Part shown: piece by piece, positions 16,997-26,257 of the stretch | Position numbering within the stretch: position 1 is the stretch's first letter | How the letters are laid out: every line of letters starts with the position of its first letter | DNA from: Clostridium tunisiense TJ | GTDB taxonomy: Bacteria > Bacillota > Clostridia > Clostridiales > Clostridiaceae | DNA length: 64,000 nucleotides | Assembly (NCBI RefSeq): GCF_000300195.1 | Contig: NZ_AMQH01000004.1 | Span: 1-64,000 of the forward strand | Direction of reading: 5' to 3' | The notes under the pieces: generated by a model | What the model was told of the DNA's origin: nothing | The model's input: only the letters and a program-made list of their open reading frames with translations | Databases searched by the model: none | Program-made: the position numbers and the translations under genes

Positions 16997-17398
16997 TTAC
17001 TCCATTCACCCCTAGTTTTAATATTTATAGTATTGCTAAATCTAATTTATAATAACTAAATCTAAAAAATTAAGATAATTTGTACTTAAATATGTATAAT
17101 ACAGTTTATGTAGATGTTTATAAGTTTAACACAGAATTACATTAAATTTTAAAGTAGTGAAAACCCTGATAAAACCCCATATAATATGTTAAACATTAAA
17201 CAAATAAATCCTTTATTTTTATAAAATATTTTCATTGGAGAGAGAGATGGTTATAGTTACATAGGAAGAGGTAAAATCTTAAATTAATCTTAAATTTTGA
17301 AAGTTATGTAGAAAAATGTAATAAATTCAATTATAATAGTAAAATGTGTAGTAAAACTTTAGTATATACATTACAAAAAAGGGACGGGTGACGAGAAG
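16997..17398. other. AT-rich intergenic region
   Basis: About 400 bp between two divergent genes. A TATAAT lies at 17332-17337 without a well-spaced -35. I found no riboswitch, repeat or coding remnant. Confidence 0.5.
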
Positions 17399-19090
17399 AT
17401 GAAAAAGGGGTTAGGGAGTAAGGTACTTAAGCTAATTGGTACAATTTCTTTTGTGTCAATGGGGCTAATTTTAGTAATGAACTTTGTTTTGTTTAAGGTA
17501 TTGTTTACAAACATTCAAAATGAGGTGAAGCAGAGTATTGTTGAGGGGACTAAAATAATTAATGGTAGCACTATTGAAAAAATCATAAGTGATAAATCAA
17601 TGGATAGTACCGAATATAAGCAATTACAAAATCAAATGCTAGTATTTAAAAGTGATAAAGATTTAAGTTTTTTTTATACTTTAACGAAAAGTGGAGAGAA
17701 AACCCAGTTTTTAGTTGATGGAAAGATTTCAGATGTAAGTAAGCTAGGTGAAGAATATATTTTTACTAAAGATATAGAAAAGGCATTTAACGGAGAAATA
17801 TTATACACAAAAAAGCCTGTTAAGGATTCCTATGGAACATTCATTTCTGCTTATGCACCCATTAAGAATTCAACGGGTAAAGTAATTGCCATTGCAGCCG
17901 TTGATAAGAATGTAGAGTATTTTATAAATATGAGAAAAACTATACTTGTAAGCATTGGTATATCATCAATTGTTATTATGATATTGTCTATAATAGCTAC
18001 TACAGTATTCTCAAAGAAAATAACCTATAATGCTAAAACCATAGAAGAAACCCTAATGAAAATGGCTAATGGTGAAATGAATACAAACTTAAACATAAAT
18101 AGTAAAGACGAATTTCAAAGTATTGGAGAATCAATAAATAAACTTTCAAATAAATGCAGTGAAACTCTTAGGGTTATAAAACAAACTTCAGCAAGCTTGT
18201 TAGAAGACTCAGAAACACTGTCAGCTCTTTCGGAAGAAATGGCTGCATCAACTGAGTTGGTGTCTTCTTCCGTAGAAGAAGTCACTACTAGATCGGTAGA
18301 AGAGGCTAGAGAAATATCAGAAGTGGATAACAATCTAGTTAAATTTGGAACAGGATTAAATGAGTCCGCTGACTTTATAAACATTGCAAATAATACAGTG
18401 CAGGAAATGAACCTTGAAGCTCAAAAAAGTAATGAGGATATTTTAATCCTTGATAAGTCAGTAAAAGATATTGCAACGGCTTTTCATGATGTAAGACAAA
18501 ATATAAATAACCTTAATGTAAATATATCTCAAGTTAGTGAAATAACTGATTTGATAAATTCAATTGCAGAGCAAACTAACTTACTTGCTCTAAATGCTGC
18601 AATTGAAGCAGCACGTGCTGGAGAGGCAGGAAGAGGGTTTTCTGTAGTAGCGGAAGAAATAAGAAAGCTTGCAGAAAAATCTAGAGAATCTTCTGAAGGA
18701 ATTAGCAGACTAATTGAGAGAGTTTCCTTAGATAGTCATATAGTGGTAGAAACCTCTAGTGATATGGAAGATAAACTAAATGATGAAAGCAAAATAATAC
18801 AGGACACTATTATTTCCTTTAAAGATATTATATCAAAAATGGGACAGGTTTCTGAGTTAACAGTAAAAGCAAATTCAAATATTGGCTCACTAAATTGTGA
18901 GAAGGATAAAATATTGAAGGGAGTAGAGGTTGTAGCTACGGGTTCCGAGGAGGTAGCTTCATTTACAGAGGAAATACTTGCATCTTCACAAGAGATTAGC
19001 TCATCTTCACAAGAAGTTGCAGTTTCATCTCAACAACTTCGTAAAAAAGCAGAAGAGATGATAGGAGCAGTAAACTATTTTACTGTTTAG
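17399..19090 (+). CDS. Methyl-accepting chemotaxis protein
   Basis: Membrane chemoreceptor of 563 residues. TM1 at about 13-37, an extracytoplasmic sensor of about 140 residues (sCache-like by size, ligand unknown) and TM2 at about 182-205, then HAMP. The long coiled coil has the universally conserved kinase-contact tip [20 protein letters not shown] at about residues 388-408, followed by [20 protein letters not shown]. No CheR-docking pentapeptide at the C-terminus. It is a single-gene unit ending in a hairpin terminator; no che genes are adjacent. Confidence 0.95.
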   Translation: MKKGLGSKVLKLIGTISFVSMGLILVMNFVLFKVLFTNIQNEVKQSIVEGTKIINGSTIEKIISDKSMDSTEYKQLQNQMLVFKSDKDLSFFYTLTKSGEKTQFLVDGKISDVSKLGEEYIFTKDIEKAFNGEILYTKKPVKDSYGTFISAYAPIKNSTGKVIAIAAVDKNVEYFINMRKTILVSIGISSIVIMILSIIATTVFSKKITYNAKTIEETLMKMANGEMNTNLNINSKDEFQSIGESINKLSNKCSETLRVIKQTSASLLEDSETLSALSEEMAASTELVSSSVEEVTTRSVEEAREISEVDNNLVKFGTGLNESADFINIANNTVQEMNLEAQKSNEDILILDKSVKDIATAFHDVRQNINNLNVNISQVSEITDLINSIAEQTNLLALNAAIEAARAGEAGRGFSVVAEEIRKLAEKSRESSEGISRLIERVSLDSHIVVETSSDMEDKLNDESKIIQDTIISFKDIISKMGQVSELTVKANSNIGSLNCEKDKILKGVEVVATGSEEVASFTEEILASSQEISSSSQEVAVSSQQLRKKAEEMIGAVNYFTV

Positions 19091-19133
19091 ATATTGAAGA
19101 GTAAATATAAAATTTGAAATATAAAATTCCAAG

Positions 19134-19180
19134 TAAAAGTATTATACTTTCATTTAAGTATAGTACTTTTATTTTTTATA
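19134..19180 (+). terminator. Terminator of the chemoreceptor gene
   Basis: AAAAGTATTATACTT / AAGTATAGTACTTTT hairpin followed by ATTTTTTAT. Confidence 0.8.
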
Positions 19181-19269
19181 GAATAAATATTTCATTGTTA
19201 TGGAATAACTAAAATGAACGGAACAGGTAACCATTAGACGTTTAAAATGAGAAATATTTATGTTCATGT

Positions 19270-19390
19270 AGACTGGTAAAGCTTATCTCTTGGTGGATGA
19301 AGTGAAAATCCAGATTTAGTTAACATAAACCTTTCTTGTCTTAACAAAGGCATTTGTGATGGATGGTCTTACTATGGAGGTCTAAATTAG
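19270..19390 (+). pseudogene. Possible coding remnant, family unknown
   Basis: One frame reads KAYLLVDEVK up to about 19305. The next frame continues, without a start codon, NPDLVNINLSCLN then KGICDGWSYYGGLN and a stop at 19388-19390. The amino-acid composition looks protein-like, so this may be the frameshifted tail of a lost gene. I cannot name it, and chance is possible. Confidence 0.25.
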
Positions 19391-19417
19391 TTGGCAACAT
19401 GAAAAGGAGAGAAAAAC

Positions 19418-20128
19418 ATGAAAAACAAAAGAAATAAAGTAATGTTATTAGCAGGTATAATAGCATTGATTACTATGCTTATTTTTAGTGAAACTTACGT
19501 TAAGGCTGGGGACAATGAAAATAAATATCCTTTTAAGCTACCCGCACTACCCTACAGCTATGAGGCACTAGAACCATATATAGATACACAAACTATGACA
19601 ATTCACCATCAAAAACACCATCAAGCTTATGTAGATAACTTAAATAAGGCTTTAAGTAGTTATCCTGATTTACAAGGAAAAACTCTTGAAGAACTATTAC
19701 TGAATTTGGAACAGGTCCCACAGGAAGTTAGAGAAGCCGTAAGAAATAATGGTGGAGGACACTATAATCATAGTTTCTTTTGGACCATCATGGGAAAAGA
19801 TAAAGGAGGGGAACCAAAAGGAAAACTAAAAGAAGATATAGTTAAATCTTTTGGCTCTTTTGATAATTTTAAAAAGGAATTTAAAGATGCGGCCTTAAAG
19901 AGATTTGGCAGTGGATGGGCATGGCTTATTAAAGGCGAGGATGGTAAGTTGAAAATAATAAGTACACCTAATCAAGATAGTCCAATTATGGAAGGCATAA
20001 CTCCAATACTAGGAATTGATGTTTGGGAGCATGCTTATTATTTAAAATATCAAAATAAAAGAGGGGACTATATTGATGCTTGGTGGAATGTAGTTAACTG
20101 GGAACAAATCGAAAAGGACTATAAATAG
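19418..20128 (+). CDS. sodA: Exported Mn/Fe superoxide dismutase
   Basis: Dismutates superoxide. The C-terminal 200 residues are a complete Mn/Fe-SOD: metal ligands His63 (TIHHQKHH), His118 (GHYNHSFFW), Asp201 and His205 (DVWEHAYY). The Mn-type residues GGGH and NQDSP suggest manganese but do not prove it. Unusually, residues 1-30 form a positively charged, hydrophobic leader ([16 protein letters not shown]) ending near KAG, so the enzyme is probably secreted or membrane-tethered. No lipobox. AAGGAG precedes the ATG. Single-gene unit. Confidence 0.95.
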   Translation: MKNKRNKVMLLAGIIALITMLIFSETYVKAGDNENKYPFKLPALPYSYEALEPYIDTQTMTIHHQKHHQAYVDNLNKALSSYPDLQGKTLEELLLNLEQVPQEVREAVRNNGGGHYNHSFFWTIMGKDKGGEPKGKLKEDIVKSFGSFDNFKKEFKDAALKRFGSGWAWLIKGEDGKLKIISTPNQDSPIMEGITPILGIDVWEHAYYLKYQNKRGDYIDAWWNVVNWEQIEKDYK

Positions 20129-20176
20129 TTGTTTTAAAGATATATAACAAGTACAAATATCATATATTGTATAGTG

Positions 20177-20222
20177 GCTTTCTATATATACCCCAGGGTG
20201 GGATGTATAGAAAGCTTTTTTA
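20177..20222 (+). terminator. Terminator of the superoxide dismutase gene
   Basis: GCTTTCTATA / TATAGAAAGC hairpin followed by TTTTTT. Confidence 0.85.
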
Positions 20223-20304
20223 TATCTTAAAATTAAAAAATTAAATTAGAATAACAAAAGATAAAGATTTAATCGTAAAAACATAATATACAGATAAATA
20301 GTTG

Positions 20305-20332
20305 TTGACAAGTTATTGGCATATGCTATAAT
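20305..20332 (+). promoter_or_regulatory. Sigma-A type promoter for the glutaredoxin-permease operon
   Basis: TTGACA (20305-20310), 16-bp spacer, TATAAT (20327-20332), 90 bp before the glutaredoxin-like start. Confidence 0.8.
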
Positions 20333-20421
20333 AAATGTAGGTTGTGTTTGAAATTCAATTTTCCAAACTCAAGTATATTAAAAAGTTAAATAATTAATCA
20401 ATTTATTTGGAGGTAAAATAT

Positions 20422-20655
20422 ATGAATATTACAGTTTATTCAACAAATACTTGCCCATGGTGTGTAAAAGTTAAGGAGTACTTAAAGGGAAATGATGTTA
20501 GCTTTAAGGAAGTAAATGTAGCTGAAGATCGTGTTGGTGCCATGGAAATGGTAAAAAAATCTGGTCAAATGGGGGTTCCAGTACTAGATTTAAATGGAAC
20601 TATAGTTATTGGCTTTGATAAAGAAAAAATAGATTTAATATTAAATCTCAAATAA
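20422..20655 (+). CDS. Glutaredoxin-like protein
   Basis: Small thiol-disulfide oxidoreductase of 77 residues with the active site CPWC (residues 11-14), the cis-Pro loop GVPVLDLNG and a C-terminal GFDKEKI helix; closest in pattern to the NrdH/YruB-type glutaredoxins of clostridia. ATG 20422 has GGAGG 8 nt upstream; the TTG at 20407 would be a longer start. It is followed in the same direction by two permease-half genes, so it may reduce the substrate or cysteines of that transport system. NrdD here is class III, so a direct NrdH role is unlikely. Confidence 0.88.
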   Translation: MNITVYSTNTCPWCVKVKEYLKGNDVSFKEVNVAEDRVGAMEMVKKSGQMGVPVLDLNGTIVIGFDKEKIDLILNLK

Positions 20656-20792
20656 GGGCCTTTAACTGGAATAACATTAAAAGAATATAACTATAATTTA
20701 GGAGCATAATATTATGCTCCTAAATTATGAAGTTAATTAAATTTGAAGTTTACAACTTTAAGAAATAGATTTAACAATTGAAAGGAGAAATT

Positions 20793-21272
20793 ATGTTTAC
20801 AACAATTACCTATATACTAGCAATAGGATTAACAATACTATCATTAATAAAAGACAAAAAGAAAACAAAAATGGCTTTAAAAAAGTCATGGAAATCTTTT
20901 GAAAATATTTTACCTCAATTTTTAGCAATTGTATTACTTATAGGAATAATGTTATCAGTTATGAGTCCCAAAACTATATCAGCTCTAATTGGAGAAAATT
21001 CAGGTGTTCTCGGTATGATTATCACAGGAATGATTGGGTCTATAACTCTTATTCCAGCCTTTATTGCATTTCCGTTAGTTGCTGCACTATACGAAAATGG
21101 GGCAGGAATTGCACAGATAGCAGTATTTGTTTCAACACTTATGATGGTTGGAATAGCTACAGTACCATTAGAGATAAAATACTTTGGAAAAAAAGTAACC
21201 CTAAGTAGAAATATTTTGGCCTTAATATTTTCATTTGTAGTAGCAATAGTTATGGGGGTAGTTTTAGCATGA
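20793..21272 (+). CDS. PF03773-type permease, N-terminal half
   Basis: 159-residue membrane protein with four or five hydrophobic segments; the repeats IGSITLIPAFIAFPLVAALYENG and MMVGIATVPLEIKYFGKK recall the ArsP-like predicted permeases (PF03773/DUF318). It carries only half of the usual ten-helix protein; the other half is the next gene, which starts within the stop codon of this one. ATG 20793 has AAAGGAG upstream. The CxCSS motif of intact family members is absent. Substrate unknown. Confidence 0.78.
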   Translation: MFTTITYILAIGLTILSLIKDKKKTKMALKKSWKSFENILPQFLAIVLLIGIMLSVMSPKTISALIGENSGVLGMIITGMIGSITLIPAFIAFPLVAALYENGAGIAQIAVFVSTLMMVGIATVPLEIKYFGKKVTLSRNILALIFSFVVAIVMGVVLA

Positions 21273-21811
21273 TAAAATTTATGAAAAGATATAAAACTTT
21301 TATAATACTATTTATAGTGAATTTAATTCTATTGTTCGCATATCCTACAATAGGTAAAGAAGCTTTTAGAATTACTGGAAAGAATATGATTGAAATGCTT
21401 TCAGTAATTCCGCCTATATTTGTTCTTCTCGGACTTTTAGATGTTTGGGTTAAGAAAGAAACTATGATGAAATACATGGGACCTAAATCAGGAATAAAAG
21501 GTATACTATTAGGATTCTTACTAGGATCTGCAGCGGCAGGCCCATTATATGCAGCTTTTCCTGTAGCTGGTATACTGCTTAAAAAGGGAAGCAAGTTATC
21601 TAATGTGTTAGTGTTTATTGGGGCTTGGTCTACAACAAAAATACCACTACTTTTATTTGAAGCATCTTCTATGGGTTTAAACTTTATGCTATTAAGATTT
21701 ACATTAAACATACCAGTAATAGCCCTAATTGCTATAATAACAGAAAAGATATTAAAAGAAGAAGAAAAAAAAGAGTTATACGAAAGAGCTTTAACATTAG
21801 ATGAAAATTAA
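21269..21811 (+). CDS. PF03773-type permease, C-terminal half
   Basis: 180-residue membrane protein. The segment GSAAAGPLYAAFPVAGILLKKG followed by LSNVLVFIGAWSTTKIPLLLFE matches the core of PF03773-type permeases. The start codon overlaps the preceding stop by 4 bp, so the two halves are probably made together and assemble as one transporter. A glutaredoxin-like gene heads the operon, mirroring the permease-thioredoxin pair at 46057-47477. Substrate unknown; a metal or metalloid is a reasonable guess. Confidence 0.8.
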   Translation: MIKFMKRYKTFIILFIVNLILLFAYPTIGKEAFRITGKNMIEMLSVIPPIFVLLGLLDVWVKKETMMKYMGPKSGIKGILLGFLLGSAAAGPLYAAFPVAGILLKKGSKLSNVLVFIGAWSTTKIPLLLFEASSMGLNFMLLRFTLNIPVIALIAIITEKILKEEEKKELYERALTLDEN

Positions 21812-21818
21812 TAATAAA

Positions 21819-21865
21819 GGATATTTTCAAGAAGTTTACTAATTGACTTGAAAATATCCTTTTTA
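21819..21865 (+). terminator. Terminator of the permease operon
   Basis: GGATATTTTCAAG / CTTGAAAATATCC hairpin followed by TTTTT. Confidence 0.85.
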
Positions 21866-21972
21866 CTTTAAAGTGTATTAATGAAAATATATTTCCTTGT
21901 GCAAATCAAATTTACATATAATATTTGAGAAAATTGTAAGTTATAAATAATTACTTATAACTACCTTTAATA

Positions 21973-22740
21973 TTATTTATTTATTTTTTTACCTACAGCA
22001 GCTAGATATAGGGTGAATTCATTTTCACCATCTAGTTTTAATATAGTGTCCACCATAGTTTGGTCATAAATACCTATAGCACAGGTGCCAGAATCAATTG
22101 ATTCGCTAGCTAAGTAAAGGTTTTGACAAATATGGCCTACATCTATAAGGATCTTCTTGTGAGCTGTTACATCAAACTTCCACTCAGATCTATAAGGAAT
22201 AGTACTCCAAGCAAAAACTACTGAGGCTTTGGAGGCAAATCTTGGAACAAAAGGTTGTTCAAGAGTTAGATCATTTATTTTATCTTTAATATTTTCTATT
22301 TCATACATAAATAGTAGTTTATGTTCTAAGGGTAAGTACCTATAGATACCTTGGGTTAAACCCTCTACATTTATAATAAACAAATAAGTTTCAAAGGAAT
22401 GGGTAGCTCCACTGCAGGGTACTGTTCTTAAAGTGAAGGTATTATTATCAGAAACCTTAGTTACTCCCTGTGTAGCCCATAATAAATAGGAAAGCTCCTC
22501 TAAAGATAATGGAGCGTCTTCGTATAATCTTACACTTCTTCTTTCTTTTATGCATTGAAAAATATTATCATTAGTTAATATTTCTTCAGTTACAAAAGGT
22601 AAGTCTACAATTATTGAATTATTATCATATTCCTTTACAAGGGCTGGCTGTGGAACACCAAGGGCTCTATCAGCTTTCTGGTTCTTCATTGGAGTAAAGT
22701 CAGTTTTTAAAAAGTCTCTATTAGTTTTAAATCTTTCCAT
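21973..22740 (-). CDS. SagB/ThcOx-type nitroreductase-fold oxidoreductase
   Basis: FMN-dependent oxidoreductase of 255 residues. The FMN phosphate motif RRSVRLYED and the SagB-type pattern LSLEELSYLLWATQGVT, TVPCSGATHSFETYLFIINVEGL and GIYRYLPLEHKL are present, with VGHICQNLYLASESIDSGTCAIG near the C-terminus. Family members oxidise azolines in peptide natural products, but many stand alone with unknown substrates; no YcaO or precursor-peptide gene is visible here. ATG 22740 has GGAGG 8 nt upstream; an in-frame ATG at 22755 overlaps that site. Monocistronic. Confidence 0.88.
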   Translation of the reverse strand: MERFKTNRDFLKTDFTPMKNQKADRALGVPQPALVKEYDNNSIIVDLPFVTEEILTNDNIFQCIKERRSVRLYEDAPLSLEELSYLLWATQGVTKVSDNNTFTLRTVPCSGATHSFETYLFIINVEGLTQGIYRYLPLEHKLLFMYEIENIKDKINDLTLEQPFVPRFASKASVVFAWSTIPYRSEWKFDVTAHKKILIDVGHICQNLYLASESIDSGTCAIGIYDQTMVDTILKLDGENEFTLYLAAVGKKINK

Positions 22741-23195
22741 TAATTTATCCTCCATCCATAGGTTATAGGTTGTTATAAAATTATTTCTTTTATAGTTGAT
22801 TAATTTTAAAGCAATTAGAGTGTTTTAAGATTAATCAAGGGAGTTTAATAGCAGTATATTATTATACTAAATAAAAATATAAAATGCAGTAACATAAATC
22901 ACTGTATTTAAATTAAATATATATATTTAATTTCAGAAAATCATTGAAATAGTAATGTTAATTAAGATAATATTAAATTAATATAAAAATAAGAAGCATA
23001 TATTTCTAGAAGTATAATTAGGCTAAGTGAAACTTAGGAATTTTTTATGTGCAGGTTATTAATGAATCTAAACTTAGGATGATAAAGCTGAAAACAACTT
23101 GTTAGGAAAAGAAAATATGGATAAAGATCCTTAAACCTTGGAACAGGTTTAAGGAAGGTTATAACTTATATTTAAGAATAGAGTAGGTAATAGAC
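22741..23195. other. AT-rich intergenic region with one hairpin
   Basis: Mostly A/T-rich filler. CCTTAAACC / GGTTTAAGG (23131-23156) is a clear hairpin but lacks a T tract. No coding potential seen. Confidence 0.5.
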
Positions 23196-23594
23196 ATGAA
23201 TTATATAAAAAAGGCTATAGATTTTGGAAAGAGAAAGTCAAAAGAGTTAAAGGTAGAAGTAGGAGCACTTTATTTAGCTTATAAAAGGAAAGATGTAGCT
23301 TGGTATGCTAAAGCTTTTGCAATTATTGTTGTTGGATATGCTATGAGCCCCATAGATTTAATTCCAGACTTTATTCCTATATTAGGGTATTTAGACGATT
23401 TAATTCTTATCCCTTTAGGTATAACTATTGCATTAAAACTTATTCCCAAAAATATAATTGAGCAGTGTAGGGAAGAGGCAAAGAACCTATTTCAAGGTAA
23501 TAAGATAAATAATTGGATTGCAGGTTCAATAATAATAATAATATGGATAGTTTTCATAGTATTAATCTTTAGTAAATTTAAAGGCAAGAGCTAA
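23196..23594 (+). CDS. DUF1232 (YkvA-like) membrane protein
   Basis: 132 residues. The hallmark segment YAMSPIDLIPDFIPILGYLDDLILIP (residues about 49-74) defines the DUF1232/YkvA family, and a C-terminal helix (AGSIIIIIWIVFIVLIF) anchors it in the membrane. Function is unknown for the family. It is a single gene ending in a strong bidirectional hairpin shared with the convergent repeat-protein gene. The ribosome site is weak (GTAGGTAA), but the ATG is the only one that fits the family start. Confidence 0.88.
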   Translation: MNYIKKAIDFGKRKSKELKVEVGALYLAYKRKDVAWYAKAFAIIVVGYAMSPIDLIPDFIPILGYLDDLILIPLGITIALKLIPKNIIEQCREEAKNLFQGNKINNWIAGSIIIIIWIVFIVLIFSKFKGKS

Positions 23595-23616
23595 TAAAAT
23601 AGCTCTTGCCTTATTT
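23582..23616. terminator. Bidirectional terminator
   Basis: GGCAAGAGCT / AGCTCTTGCC hairpin between convergent genes with T-rich flanks on both strands. Confidence 0.85.
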
Positions 23617-23622
23617 TAAGTT

Positions 23623-26106
23623 TTAGTATAAAAAGTTACATACTGGATTATAGGTATTTAATAGGTCGCCAAGTTCTTCATACCCTATAGGAATTCTGAA
23701 TAATCCGTAGGAACTAGGAGTATATTCATCAACTTGATAGAAAAGCACAATTCCATTAGGAGTTAAATAGTATTGTTGATTGTCACATAAGCCTTCATAG
23801 TCACTTACTAATGGAACTTCTATTTCATCACATTTTTTAACAGCCATATCACTTAAGAGATTTTCATAATCACAATCATCTTTAAATAAGTCTTCAAGTT
23901 CATACTTTTCACCAGTATTAGTGTCAAAGGTTAGTGAGCTGAAAACTGTATTGTTCTGATTCATAGTTGCATTAATATAAATAGAGAACACTATACAAAG
24001 CAATCCTTTTTCCATTAAAGGTACCTGATAAGAAACTTCTACTTCTTTAATATCCTTTTGCTCTGGAACTAGAACTTGATTATTTAATAAAGAAGTAACC
24101 TCACTAATGATAGCATCATTAATATTATTCTGCACTTCTTCATTTGGTAAATCTTTAATCACTGGATAATCAACCTTTATCTTCTCAGGCTCTAAGGTTT
24201 GAGGTTCCAAATTGGCACTGATATCAGTAGTAACATTTGCATTTTCTGCAGTTTGGACAGGGGGAGGAACCTCCATAGTTTCAGTAGTTTCTACAGGTGT
24301 AATTACCTCCGTATTTAAATCCAAATCTAAATCAGTATCAATTGTTTCAGGAACTACATTTACCATATTTACAGGAGTAGGAGTTATGGCACCGTTCATG
24401 TTAGCAAGATCCTGCATATTAGCTAAATTACCCATGGTATTAGCATTTTCTGTAGCATTAAGATTACTCATATTATTAACATCAGGAAGGCCAGCTTTTT
24501 TCACTAATTTATCGCTTCTTCCTTCAAATCTTCTACCATAGCATTCAAAATAATTGATTGATTTCAAATCAACTCCAAAGTAAGTCCAGTTAAATCCAGT
24601 CCATCTATAGCCAGAAGCAGATTTTTTATCCACTCTAGTAAGCCAAGCCCAGAAGGAACGGCCATTATTTAGCCATATATATACATACTGATATAGACAT
24701 GGTTTGATTGAACCAGGAGAAACAGCTTTAACCTGTGGACCTCCCATTAAGCTTTGAGAAGATACATTTGATTTACTAGGTGTTGATGAAGGTGGAGGTC
24801 CTGGAGGACCGTCTTGGTTTCCACCTGGACCATTTGCACCGCCAGGAGGTCCTGAAGGAGGTCCAAAAAGATTTTCAAATGGATTACCAAAACCTCTGTT
24901 ATTATCTCTTCCATAGCACTCAAAATAATCAATTCTTCTTAAATCTACTCCAAAGTATACCCACCTTCGTCCGTTCCATCTAAAACCAGAAGCAGTTCTT
25001 CTATCTACATTAATGAGCCAAGCCCAGAAGGAAGTACCATTTCTAAGCCAAATATACACAAATTGAAATCTACAAGGTCTAATAGAGCCAGGGGAAACAG
25101 CTTTAGCCTGTGGTCCACCAGAAGAGCTTTGGGATTGGAACGAAGTACCGGACTTACTTGGGGTCATCGATGGTGGAGGTCCAGGAGGTCCTTGCACATT
25201 TCTTAAATCTTCTGGAACCTGAAAACTATCCTCTGAAACCTCAGAATCTCCTAAGCAATCCCTTCCAAAACATTGGAAGAATTCAATTCTACTTAAACTA
25301 ACTCCAAAGAAAGACCAACTTCTACCAGTCCATCTAAAACCAGTAGCAGTTTTTCTATCTACATCTATTAGCCAAGCCCAGAAAGAAGTGCCGTTTTTTA
25401 GCCAAATATAAACAAACTGAAATCTGCATCGGCTAATAGATTCAGGCGAAACAGCAAAAGGCTGAGCGCCAAAAGCAGTAGCAGGTTTAGTAGGAGTCAT
25501 TGATGGTGGAGCTCCAGGAGGTCCTTGCATATTTCTTAAATCTTCTGGAACCTCAGAAGCTCTTAAGCTATTTCTTCCATAGCACTCAAAATAATCAATT
25601 CTTCTTAAATCCACTCCAAAGTACACCCATCTTCGTCCATTCCATCTGAACCCTGAAGCTGTTCTTCTATCTACATAAGTAAGCCAAGCCCAGAAGGAAC
25701 GGCCATTTCTAAGCCAAATGTAAACAAATTGAAATCTACAGGGTCTAATAGAGCCAGGGGATACAGCTTTAACCTGTGGTCCACCAAAAAAACCTTGGGA
25801 TTGGAAAGAGGCACCGGACTTACTTGGGGTCATTGATGGAGGTGGACCTGGAGGCCCACCGAATCCGCCGCCAGGAGGCCCGCCACCTGGTCCACCAGGT
25901 GGACCGGGTGGATTAGAGGGCCCGAACAATAAGTCAGTAAGTGGATTATTAAGGAACGGTGGTAAGTAACGCTGATCACTGTCATCTTTATGAATATAAA
26001 TATCCTCATCCTCTGAATCATCAAAAGCCTTATTATTTAAAGGCACATAAGATAATTCTTCATCTGTTTCTACAGTGTAATTAGAATTAGGATTACGCAC
26101 AAACAT
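23623..26106 (-). CDS. Large protein with four Trp-rich modules, collagen-like linkers and a DUF3298-like C-terminus
   Basis: 827 residues. After an acidic N-terminus comes a Gly-Pro tract (about 62-92), then four near-identical modules of about 56 residues starting at Cys123, about 227, 345 and 469. Each reads CRFQFVYIWLRNG, SFWAWL, VDRRTASGFRW, FGVDLRRIDYFECYGR and has one Cys at each end. Linkers contain GPPGPPPSMTPSK. Residues about 560-640 are Asn/Thr/Glu-rich; about 645-827 resemble DUF3298/RsiV-type domains (VIKDLPNEEVQNNINDAI, YYLTPNGIVLFYQ). No signal peptide or membrane helix, so it may be a spore or surface-layer protein assembled from inside. AAGGAG lies 7 nt before the ATG. Modules 1 and 3 are the most alike, suggesting recent duplication. 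Function unknown. Confidence 0.88.
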   Translation of the reverse strand: MFVRNPNSNYTVETDEELSYVPLNNKAFDDSEDEDIYIHKDDSDQRYLPPFLNNPLTDLLFGPSNPPGPPGGPGGGPPGGGFGGPPGPPPSMTPSKSGASFQSQGFFGGPQVKAVSPGSIRPCRFQFVYIWLRNGRSFWAWLTYVDRRTASGFRWNGRRWVYFGVDLRRIDYFECYGRNSLRASEVPEDLRNMQGPPGAPPSMTPTKPATAFGAQPFAVSPESISRCRFQFVYIWLKNGTSFWAWLIDVDRKTATGFRWTGRSWSFFGVSLSRIEFFQCFGRDCLGDSEVSEDSFQVPEDLRNVQGPPGPPPSMTPSKSGTSFQSQSSSGGPQAKAVSPGSIRPCRFQFVYIWLRNGTSFWAWLINVDRRTASGFRWNGRRWVYFGVDLRRIDYFECYGRDNNRGFGNPFENLFGPPSGPPGGANGPGGNQDGPPGPPPSSTPSKSNVSSQSLMGGPQVKAVSPGSIKPCLYQYVYIWLNNGRSFWAWLTRVDKKSASGYRWTGFNWTYFGVDLKSINYFECYGRRFEGRSDKLVKKAGLPDVNNMSNLNATENANTMGNLANMQDLANMNGAITPTPVNMVNVVPETIDTDLDLDLNTEVITPVETTETMEVPPPVQTAENANVTTDISANLEPQTLEPEKIKVDYPVIKDLPNEEVQNNINDAIISEVTSLLNNQVLVPEQKDIKEVEVSYQVPLMEKGLLCIVFSIYINATMNQNNTVFSSLTFDTNTGEKYELEDLFKDDCDYENLLSDMAVKKCDEIEVPLVSDYEGLCDNQQYYLTPNGIVLFYQVDEYTPSSYGLFRIPIGYEELGDLLNTYNPVCNFLY

Positions 26107-26257
26107 TATTAATCTCCTTAGTATTATTACACATTACTATAATATACATTTCTCTTCAGATTGTGCTTTTTTATGGAAGTATCTATAGTAATTTCTCTAA
26201 GTTTTAATATTAATATAGGCTAGGGGGAATAACTAAGTATATAGGACAATAGGAAAA

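Noticed and set aside
16997-17398. c-di-GMP riboswitch upstream of the chemoreceptor
   Set aside because: The characteristic aptamer core sequence is absent.
24212-24541. Long open frames antisense to the repeat-protein gene
   Set aside because: They mirror the repetitive, low-complexity sense codons and have no start signals of their own.
23623-26106. CRISPR-like or tandem DNA repeat
   Set aside because: The repetition follows protein modules of unequal spacing within one open frame, not short identical repeats with unique spacers.
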